NCBI GenBank assembly: GCA_040880365.1
Contig: JBBDIO010000143.1
Coordinates: 1-31,755 of the forward strand
DNA length: 31,755 nt
Reading direction: 5' to 3'
Origin: JBBDIO01 sp040880365
GTDB lineage: Bacteria; Chloroflexota; Anaerolineae; Caldilineales; Caldilineaceae
This document shows positions 25,033 through 31,755 of this stretch, in pieces; position 1 is the stretch's first letter, and every line of letters starts with the position of its first letter. Below the pieces are notes generated by a model that worked only from the letters and a program-made list of their open reading frames with translations, had not been told where the DNA came from and ran no database searches. The position numbers were made by a program, and so were the translations under genes.

Positions 25033-25189
25033 CCCGTGCAGGCCTAAGTTGCGCGTCGCCTCTATGCAGGGGCATAGGTTGTCAGGGGCATAGGTTGCCC
25101 ACAGCGAGCGTCTCGCGACACCGTCTGCAGACCGCCTGCAACCCGGGCAACATACGACGCAAAAACGAGAAAGAGAAAAGGAATTACGC
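25033..25189. other. sufC-sufB intergenic region with direct repeats
   Basis: Contains two tandem copies of GGGGCATAGGTTG at about 25069-25096, a repeat of ACCCGTGCA spanning the sufC stop, and small palindromes (GTCTGCAGAC, GCGAGCGTCTCGC). No gene is seen. Confidence 0.5.
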
Positions 25190-26605
<1,416 letters not shown>

Positions 26606-26608
26606 TAC

Positions 26609-26664
26609 AAGGTTACAGGATGCAGGGTCTGCGCCCACGCGCGGCCCTGGCATCCTGCAACCTT
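26609..26664. repeat. Long imperfect hairpin between sufB and sufD
   Basis: AAGGTTACAGGATGCAGGG at 26609-26627 pairs with CCCTGGCATCCTGCAACCTT ending at 26664, and further GCGC pairing lies inside. Only a few mismatches or bulges occur. No T-run follows. It sits 25 bases before the sufD start, where it could control RNA stability or sufD translation. Confidence 0.75.
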
Positions 26665-26688
26665 TCAAATACTGGAGGACTTGCGGAC

Positions 26689-28029
26689 GTGAGCGTATTA
26701 ATTAAAGAATCGAACCAGGAAAAAATTGTAAATGCCGTGGCCGGCTTTAATGCCGATACGGTACGCGCGCTTTCCCAGGCGCGCAACGAACCCGAATGGA
26801 TGCTGGACTTCCGGCTGGCCGCGTGGCAGACGTTCGAAGCCATGCCCTGGCCCCAGCCCACCGACGAATCGTGGCGACGCACCCGGCTCACCGGCTTCAA
26901 GCTGGATAAATTCCAGCCCCATGCCCAGGCCGCCGGGGGTACACCCAAGCTAAGCCCCGCGATTCAGAATGAACTGGACGAGATGGACAGCGCCGCCAGC
27001 ATCGTGTTCGAAGATGGCGCGGTCACCTATCGCGACAGCGCCGATGCACTGACCCAACAGGGCGTGATCTTCACCGACCTGCAACAGGCTTTGCACGAGC
27101 ACACCGAGCTGGTGCAGCGCTACTTCATGACCGAAGTGGTGAAACCCGACCACAACAAATTCACCGCGCTGCACGCCGCGCTGTGGGATTCCGGCGCGCT
27201 CATCTATGTGCCCGCCGGGGTCAAGGTCGAACTGCCGCTCCAGGTCATTCTCAACCAGAAGACCGACGGCGCGGGCAGCTATCACCACACCCTGTTGATT
27301 GCCGAAGAAGGGGCAGAAATTACCCTGGTCGAAGATCTGGTGGGCGGCACAAACGGCCTGCAATCGTCGGTCGTAGAGCTAAAAGCGGGCAACAATACTG
27401 TCGTCCGCTATATGAACCTCCAGGATTTTGACCATTCGGCATGGAACTTCATGACCGGGCGCGTCGCCATGCAGCGCGATACCGACTTCCGCTGGATTCA
27501 GGTCAGCTGGGGCAGCCGTCTGACCAAAGCCTTCCTGGATCTGGATATGCAGGGCCAGGGTGGACACGGTGAACTGTTGGGCATTTATTTCCCCAACGGC
27601 GACCAGCACATCGACCACGAAACGCTCCAGATTCACCAGGCGCCCAACTGTTTCAGCGATCTGCTCTTCAACGGCGCGCTGAAAGGCAAGGGGCGCAGTG
27701 TCTATATGGGCATCATCAAAGTCTTAAAGGGCGCACAGAAAACCGACGCCTACCAGCGCAACGGCAATCTGATTCTCGACAGCACCGCACGCGCCGACAG
27801 TATTCCAGGGCTGGAGATCGAAGCCGACGATGTACGCTGTACCCATGCCGCCACCGCCTCCCAGGTCGAAGAAGAATATATCTTCTATCTCATGGCGCGT
27901 GGGCTGACCCGTCCCCAGGCCGAACGCATGATCGTACAGGGCTTCTTCCAGGCTGTACTGGATCGCGTGCCGGTGGAGACTGTGGTCACCAAGCTGGAAC
28001 GCGTCATCGAACGCAAAATTGGCGGGTAG
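26689..28029 (+). CDS. sufD: SufD, Fe-S cluster scaffold partner
   Basis: A 446-residue SufD. The N-terminal helical part (NEPEWMLDFRLAAWQTFEAM) and the beta-helix core match SufB/SufD. Cys384 and His386 in VRCTHAAT correspond to E. coli Cys358 and His360, the His that helps bind the nascent cluster at the SufB-SufD interface. The start is a GTG at 26689 with GGAGG 10 bases upstream. An in-frame ATG at 26620 lies inside the intercistronic hairpin and is unlikely. It ends 91 bases before sufS. Confidence 0.93.
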   Translation: MSVLIKESNQEKIVNAVAGFNADTVRALSQARNEPEWMLDFRLAAWQTFEAMPWPQPTDESWRRTRLTGFKLDKFQPHAQAAGGTPKLSPAIQNELDEMDSAASIVFEDGAVTYRDSADALTQQGVIFTDLQQALHEHTELVQRYFMTEVVKPDHNKFTALHAALWDSGALIYVPAGVKVELPLQVILNQKTDGAGSYHHTLLIAEEGAEITLVEDLVGGTNGLQSSVVELKAGNNTVVRYMNLQDFDHSAWNFMTGRVAMQRDTDFRWIQVSWGSRLTKAFLDLDMQGQGGHGELLGIYFPNGDQHIDHETLQIHQAPNCFSDLLFNGALKGKGRSVYMGIIKVLKGAQKTDAYQRNGNLILDSTARADSIPGLEIEADDVRCTHAATASQVEEEYIFYLMARGLTRPQAERMIVQGFFQAVLDRVPVETVVTKLERVIERKIGG

Positions 28030-28038
28030 CAATTGACG

Positions 28039-28075
28039 CGACACGGCGACAGATAATAAGCCTGTCGCCGTGTCG
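28039..28075. repeat. Perfect 14-bp inverted repeat between sufD and sufS
   Basis: CGACACGGCGACAG (28039-28052) and its exact reverse complement (28062-28075) flank a 9-base AT-rich loop. It begins 9 bases after the sufD stop. There is no T-run, so it could be a weak terminator, an RNA-stability element or a processing site that sets sufS levels apart from sufBCD. Confidence 0.85.
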
Positions 28076-28120
28076 TCTGCGCACACTGTGGAGCGTCGTA
28101 ACGAGAGTAGCGAGACCGAT

Positions 28121-29374
28121 ATGATCACACAACCCGCCGCGCCGGCAGTCGATCACCTGGCGACCATTCGGGCCGATTTTCCGATTTTGCAGCGGCGCAT
28201 TGGCGATAAACCGTTGATCTACATGGATAGCGGGGCCAGCAGCCAAAAGCCCGAAGTGGTACTGCGCACGCTCGACGATTACTATCGCAACACCAATGCC
28301 AATGTGCATCGAGGCGTGCATACGCTCAGCGAAGAAGCCACAGCCGCCTTTGAACAGGCACGCCTGAAGGTGGCGCGCTTTATCAACGCGCCCAGCGACA
28401 AGCAAATCATCTTCACCCGCGGCACTACCGAAGCCATCAATCTGGTGGCCCACAGCTGGGGACGCGCCACTCTGAAACCCGGCGACGAAGTCCTCATCAC
28501 CGAAATGGAACACCACAGCAACATTGTGCCGTGGCAGATCCTGCGCGATGAACTTGGCTTTACCCTGCGCTATATTCCCATCACCGACACCGGCCTGCTG
28601 GACCTCGGCAATCTGGACGAACTGGTCAACCCCAACACCAAACTGGTGAGCTTCATCCATGTGAGCAATGTGCTGGGGACAATCAACCCCGTCGCCACGC
28701 TGGTCGAAGCGGCCCACAGTGTGGGCGCAAAGGTGTTGCTCGACGGCGCGCAGAGTGTGCCCCACATGCCCATGGATGTACAATCACTGGATGTGGACTT
28801 TCTGGCCTTTAGCGGGCACAAGATGTGCGGTCCTACCGGTGTGGGCGTGCTCTATGGCAAGCGCGACGTGCTGGAATCTATGCCTCCGTGGATGGGCGGC
28901 GGCGACATGATCCGCGAAGTGAAGATGACGGGCAGCAAATGGAACACACTGCCCTATAAATTTGAAGCGGGCACGCCGGCGATTGCCGAAGTCATTGGGC
29001 TGGGCGCGGCCGTCGATTATCTGAATGCGGTCGGTATGCCGTGGATTCAGAGCCACGGGCAAGCGTTGGTCCGCTATGCCTATACGCGCCTGTCCGCCAT
29101 CGAGGGGCTGCATATTCTAGGCCCCGACGCCGACGCGCGCAGTGGGCTAGTCGCCTTCACCCTGGCAGATATTCACCCCCACGATCTTTCTGCCCTGTTA
29201 GATCGCGATGGCGTGGCCGTGCGCGCCGGGCATCACTGTGCCCAGCCCGTCCACGACCGCTTTGGGCTGGCCGCCAGCACGCGCGCCAGTTTCTATCTCT
29301 ATAATACGCCTGCCGAAATCGACCAACTGGCGGCAAGCCTGGAAAAGGCTGCCGAAATTTTCGCCGGTTTCTAG
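28121..29374 (+). CDS. sufS: SufS, cysteine desulfurase
   Basis: A 417-residue group II cysteine desulfurase, a PLP enzyme converting cysteine to alanine and an enzyme-bound persulfide. The PLP lysine is in SGHKMCGPTGVG, the cofactor-binding residues are in TEMEHHSNIVPW and LDGAQSVPH, and the catalytic Cys373 is in RAGHHCAQP. It likely passes sulfur to the SufU protein encoded downstream. The ATG at 28121 is preferred over a GTG at 28070, which lies in the hairpin. Confidence 0.96.
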   Translation: MITQPAAPAVDHLATIRADFPILQRRIGDKPLIYMDSGASSQKPEVVLRTLDDYYRNTNANVHRGVHTLSEEATAAFEQARLKVARFINAPSDKQIIFTRGTTEAINLVAHSWGRATLKPGDEVLITEMEHHSNIVPWQILRDELGFTLRYIPITDTGLLDLGNLDELVNPNTKLVSFIHVSNVLGTINPVATLVEAAHSVGAKVLLDGAQSVPHMPMDVQSLDVDFLAFSGHKMCGPTGVGVLYGKRDVLESMPPWMGGGDMIREVKMTGSKWNTLPYKFEAGTPAIAEVIGLGAAVDYLNAVGMPWIQSHGQALVRYAYTRLSAIEGLHILGPDADARSGLVAFTLADIHPHDLSALLDRDGVAVRAGHHCAQPVHDRFGLAASTRASFYLYNTPAEIDQLAASLEKAAEIFAGF

Positions 29375-29382
29375 GGCACAAT

Positions 29383-29589
29383 GCTGGAACAGAGTTCCAG
29401 ACCTGCTAAACGCTGGAACAGAGTTCCAGACCTGCTAAACGCTGGAACAGAGTTCCAGACCTGCTANNNNNNNNNNNNNNNNNNNNNNNNNNNNNNNNNN
29501 NNNNNNNNNNNNNNNNNNNNNNNNNNNNNNNNNNNNNNNNNNNNNNNNNNNNNNNNNNNNNNNNNNAACGCTGGAACAGGGTTCCAGAC
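29383..29589. repeat. 29-base palindromic tandem repeats between sufS and sufU, interrupted by an assembly gap
   Basis: Three copies (29383-29411, 29412-29440, 29441-29466) of a 29-base unit contain CTGGAAC-AGA-GTTCCAG, a 7-bp stem, followed by ACCTGCTAAACG. A further copy with loop AGG is at 29570-29589 after the 100-N gap. Copies are back to back without spacers, so it is not a CRISPR array. The array starts just after the sufS stop. The true copy number is hidden by the gap. Confidence 0.9.
29467..29566. other. Assembly gap of 100 N inside the palindromic repeat array
   Basis: A placeholder of exactly 100 N. Repeat units on both sides indicate that the tandem array broke the assembly. Confidence 0.95.
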
Positions 29590-29604
29590 AGAAACGGATA
29601 GCTC

Positions 29605-29985
29605 ATGGAAGCGCTCTATCGCGAAGCCATCCTGGATCACTATCGCCATCCGCGCCGCAAAGGTCAGCTCGACGCGCCCGACATTCACTATCACGATACC
29701 AATCCCTTTTGTGGCGATGAGATTACCATCGACCTCAAAGTGGAAGACGGCAAAGTGGTGGATGCCGCGTTCGACGGGCGCGGATGCGCCATTTCTCAAG
29801 CTACCGCCAGCATGATTATGGAAGAAATTGTGGGCATGGACGTCGAAGAACTCAAACAGTGGGACCGGGAATATATCCTGGAAATGCTGGGCATCGAGAT
29901 CGGCCCGGTACGCCTCAAATGCGCCATGCTGCCCCTCAAAGTGCTAAAGGCCGGTCTGTGGGGACTAGAAGAGTGGGAAGAGTAA
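29605..29985 (+). CDS. sufU: SufU-like sulfur transfer / IscU-fold protein
   Basis: A 126-residue U-type protein. Ligands Cys36 and Asp38 (NPFCGDE), Cys61 (GRGCAIS) and Cys106 (RLKCAML) are present, and Lys105 replaces the His of IscU, as in SufU. SufU receives sulfur from SufS by zinc-ligand exchange. Between the second and third Cys it is about 17 residues shorter than Bacillus SufU, so it lacks the SufU-specific insertion. The ATG has no strong ribosome site and follows the palindromic repeat array. Its TAA directly abuts the next ATG. Confidence 0.9.
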   Translation: MEALYREAILDHYRHPRRKGQLDAPDIHYHDTNPFCGDEITIDLKVEDGKVVDAAFDGRGCAISQATASMIMEEIVGMDVEELKQWDREYILEMLGIEIGPVRLKCAMLPLKVLKAGLWGLEEWEE

Positions 29986-30312
29986 ATGTCCGAAGATTCT
30001 GAATATATCGCGGTTGCCCGTGTCGATGAAGTGCCGTTGAATGGCAGCAAGTTGGTCGAAGTCGATGATGAGCGCGTGGCCCTCTTTAATCTGGATGGCG
30101 AAATTTATGCCATCGCAGATGTTTGCACCCACGATGGTGGCCCGCTGGTCGAAGGCACCATTGTCAACGGCTGCGAGGTACGTTGCCCGCGCCACGGCGC
30201 GCGGTTCGATATCCGCACCGGCGCCGCACTCAGCTTTCCCGCCTTCGAACCCACCACGTCTTATGCCGTGCAGATCGAAGATGGTACGATTCTGATTGAG
30301 ACGCCCGCCTAG
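29986..30312 (+). CDS. Rieske-type 2Fe-2S ferredoxin
   Basis: A 108-residue small Rieske protein. The cluster ligands are Cys47-x-His49 in DVCTHDGGPL and Cys67-x2-His70 in RCPRHGARFD. It resembles the NirD/dioxygenase-ferredoxin class and is soluble, without a signal or membrane segment. The ATG directly follows the sufU stop with GGGAAGAG just upstream, so it is clearly part of the suf operon. It may be an electron donor for cluster assembly or an early client; this is inference. Confidence 0.92.
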   Translation: MSEDSEYIAVARVDEVPLNGSKLVEVDDERVALFNLDGEIYAIADVCTHDGGPLVEGTIVNGCEVRCPRHGARFDIRTGAALSFPAFEPTTSYAVQIEDGTILIETPA

Positions 30313-30435
30313 CGGCTTCCGCAGTATGAATGGGTCGCCAACCCAAGCCAGAATAGAACGCTACAGAAAAGATCGACCGGAAATATACGCAAAGTACAAC
30401 GTTGTTGAACTGATAGAGCAGTAAAGGAGCCTGCA
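30313..30435. other. Rieske to sufT-like intergenic spacer
   Basis: 123 bases; ACAACGTTGT, a perfect 10-base palindrome with the same CAAC/GTTG half-sites as the candidate SufR operator, is at 30396-30405. No other feature is seen. Confidence 0.3.
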
Positions 30436-30750
30436 ATGAGTATGCCTACCCCAGAAGAAGTACGTGAGATCATTCGCGCCCGCGTCAAAGACCCCGAACT
30501 GATGATGAATATCGTCGATCTGGGCCTGATCTACGAAGTGGATGTGACCGAAGAAAAAAGCGCCGAAATCACCATGACGCTCACCAGTCCCGGCTGTCCT
30601 GCCGGACCGGAGATCATCAGCAATGTGCAGCGCGAAACGCACACGGCTTTCCCCGACCTGGACGAGGTGAACATCCACCTGACATGGACGCCCTTCTGGA
30701 ATCCCGACATGATGTCGGACGACGCCAAAGACGAACTGGGCATTTTCTAG
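30436..30750 (+). CDS. sufT: MIP18/DUF59-family Fe-S assembly protein (SufT-like)
   Basis: A 104-residue DUF59-family protein. The family hallmarks are DPELMMNIVDLGLIY (residues 19-33), the conserved Cys54 in SPGCPAGPEI and the C-terminal WTPFWNPDMMSDDAKDELG. Relatives (SufT, PaaD, CIA2) help mature Fe-S proteins. Being last in the suf operon supports a SufT role. AAAGGAG lies 6 bases before the ATG. The gene ends shortly before a strong terminator. Confidence 0.88.
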   Translation: MSMPTPEEVREIIRARVKDPELMMNIVDLGLIYEVDVTEEKSAEITMTLTSPGCPAGPEIISNVQRETHTAFPDLDEVNIHLTWTPFWNPDMMSDDAKDELGIF

Positions 30751-30778
30751 CCCGGTTGATGGGCGGCATCAAGCCGAC

Positions 30779-30818
30779 AAAAAGGCCCTGGTCTGCGCGC
30801 GCAGACCAGGGCCTTTTT
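30779..30818. terminator. Bidirectional Rho-independent terminator
   Basis: A perfect 40-base palindrome: AAAAAGGCCCTGGTCTGCGC followed at once by its exact reverse complement. The GC-rich stem ends in five T on both strands. It terminates the suf operon (plus) and the right-edge gene (minus), whose stops are 29 and 33 bases away. Confidence 0.95.
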
Positions 30819-30850
30819 CTAGTCCCATTTTTATGCGCCACACGCGCGGG

Positions 30851-31755
30851 TCAGCTATCTGTGTGAATGCTGGCGGCAATCATGCGCGCCAACAGCGGAT
30901 TTTCATCTGGGCCTAGCCCCGGCAACGCCTGCGCCAACGTGTGGGCATGATTGGCCGCAGTGGTATCGCCTGCCAGTTGCAACCAGGCCGCCTGCGCCTG
31001 CAAGCCGGTGACAATGGCGTGCGTAATTTCTGCCGTTTCGGGGCGCGCCGCCAGTTCGCCCAACACTAGCCCAATCAGCGCGGCCGTCGAGGCCGCCGCC
31101 GGCACGCCTGACGGTTCCGCGCCCGCATCCTCCCCAGCATTCCCTGTGCCTGCCGCAGCTGGGGGTTGTGCCCGCGCCCGGCGCAACAACTGTTGTAACA
31201 TACGGTTTTGCACACGCCAATGCGCCATGGCCGGATGCTGCAACAACTGTGCCGCGTGATGATCCAGTTGTTCGGCAGTCAGACGCGTCTCGTCTATTGA
31301 CGATGGGCCTTCTGCCGCTTCGCCTTTTACCGCCTGTGCATCGGCGTCCGCCGCCGCTTCAAAAAACTTTGCCAGCGTCTTGTCGGATTGAGGCGGGGCA
31401 AACTGCCAGATCAGGTCATTGTAGAGTTGATATTCGGCCGGCAAATCGCGTTTAGGCTCCACTTGCCAGCCTGCCGCCAGCGCCACCCGAATGCGCGCCC
31501 GGCAAAAATCAAAGGGCGCTTCCAGCAACACCGCGTCTTCGCCGCTATCGGTTTTGACCAGCGTCATCTGTCCCACCGCCTGGGTTTGCGGCAGATGTTC
31601 GGGCGCAATGCTTTCGCTGCCAAACGCCTGCACAATCCCCCGACGCGGATTGATCACCAGCCCCAGCAATTGCCCGACTTCCTGATCTGTCCCCTCGTCT
31701 GCTTCCTGGTCTGTCTCCTGGTGTGTGGGGCGGCGAAAACACCACACCGTCTGAT
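30851..31755 (-). CDS. Hypothetical protein (N-terminus missing)
   Basis: A minus-strand frame open to the window edge, with 298 or more residues. A GTG lies at 31747 but the frame runs beyond the window, so the true start is probably outside. It has an Asp/Glu/Gln-rich stretch near the start (TDQEADEGTDQEV), a possible folded part around GQLLGLVINPRRGIVQAFGSES and AEYQLYNDLIWQFAPPQSD, an Ala/Gly/Pro-rich linker, and a helical Ala-rich C-terminus (LARMIAASIHTDS at the end). No family is recognised and there is no signal peptide or membrane segment in the visible part. It ends at the shared terminator. Confidence 0.7.
   Translation of the reverse strand, partial: QTVWCFRRPTHQETDQEADEGTDQEVGQLLGLVINPRRGIVQAFGSESIAPEHLPQTQAVGQMTLVKTDSGEDAVLLEAPFDFCRARIRVALAAGWQVEPKRDLPAEYQLYNDLIWQFAPPQSDKTLAKFFEAAADADAQAVKGEAAEGPSSIDETRLTAEQLDHHAAQLLQHPAMAHWRVQNRMLQQLLRRARAQPPAAAGTGNAGEDAGAEPSGVPAAASTAALIGLVLGELAARPETAEITHAIVTGLQAQAAWLQLAGDTTAANHAHTLAQALPGLGPDENPLLARMIAASIHTDS

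Noticed and set aside
29383..29589. CRISPR array
   Set aside because: Units are 29 bases and palindromic but back to back without unique spacers, and no cas gene is present.

Overview
The window is a GC-rich bacterial scaffold with three assembly gaps of exactly 100 N (6608-6707, 23157-23256, 29467-29566). Gene content suggests a Gram-positive-like or deep-branching bacterium, most plausibly a Chloroflexota (Anaerolineae/Caldilineae-like) genome. The reasons are a SufR-SufC-SufB-SufD-SufS-SufU system rather than Isc, a secreted trypsin with Calx-beta and IPT/TIG domains, many proteins with low-complexity extensions, and frequent 1-base gene overlaps. This assignment is inference; there is no rRNA or tRNA in the window.

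Left third (1-9148): a phosphodiester/phosphonate region. A partial nucleotide pyrophosphatase/phosphodiesterase (minus) diverges from a glycerophosphodiester phosphodiesterase (plus). A family 2 glycosyltransferase follows. Then comes a compact minus-strand operon phnG-phnH-phnI-phnJ-phnK-phnL-phnM, encoding the C-P lyase core complex, its two ABC ATPases and the triphosphate diphosphatase. The main result of this reading is that PhnJ, the radical SAM subunit, has only one cysteine. By alignment to E. coli PhnJ recalled from memory, three of the four essential cysteines (two of the three cluster ligands and the thiyl-radical cysteine) are replaced by Thr, Leu and Gly. The PhnI zinc histidines, the PhnK/PhnL ATPase motifs, the PhnM metal site and the PhnJ radical glycine are all kept. 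The reading frame is intact across the whole region. This looks like a C-P-lyase-like complex that cannot do the classical radical SAM step.

Middle (9149-22974): a large secreted trypsin-like protease with Calx-beta/IPT modules (minus), a TetR-type regulator with two tandem HTH domains (plus), a tRNA-dihydrouridine synthase (minus), and a minus-strand operon of dynamin-like GTPase, GNAT acetyltransferase and glucose-6-phosphate isomerase. Next are an isochorismatase-family hydrolase (plus), a Gfo/Idh/MocA oxidoreductase with a clear terminator (minus) and an MFS transporter (plus). A symmetrical pair of extended -10 boxes at 19292-19307 may drive the GTPase operon and the hydrolase divergently.

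Right third (22975-30818): the SUF iron-sulfur cluster operon sufR-sufC-sufB-sufD-sufS-sufU-Rieske-sufT-like. SufR senses cluster status, SufS delivers sulfur through SufU to the SufBCD scaffold, and the MIP18-family protein is a likely maturation/transfer factor. Several operon junctions carry stem-loops or palindromic repeats, including 29-nt palindromic tandem units between sufS and sufU that break the assembly. A near-perfect bidirectional terminator (30779-30818) separates the operon from a partial, unrecognised minus-strand gene at the right edge.
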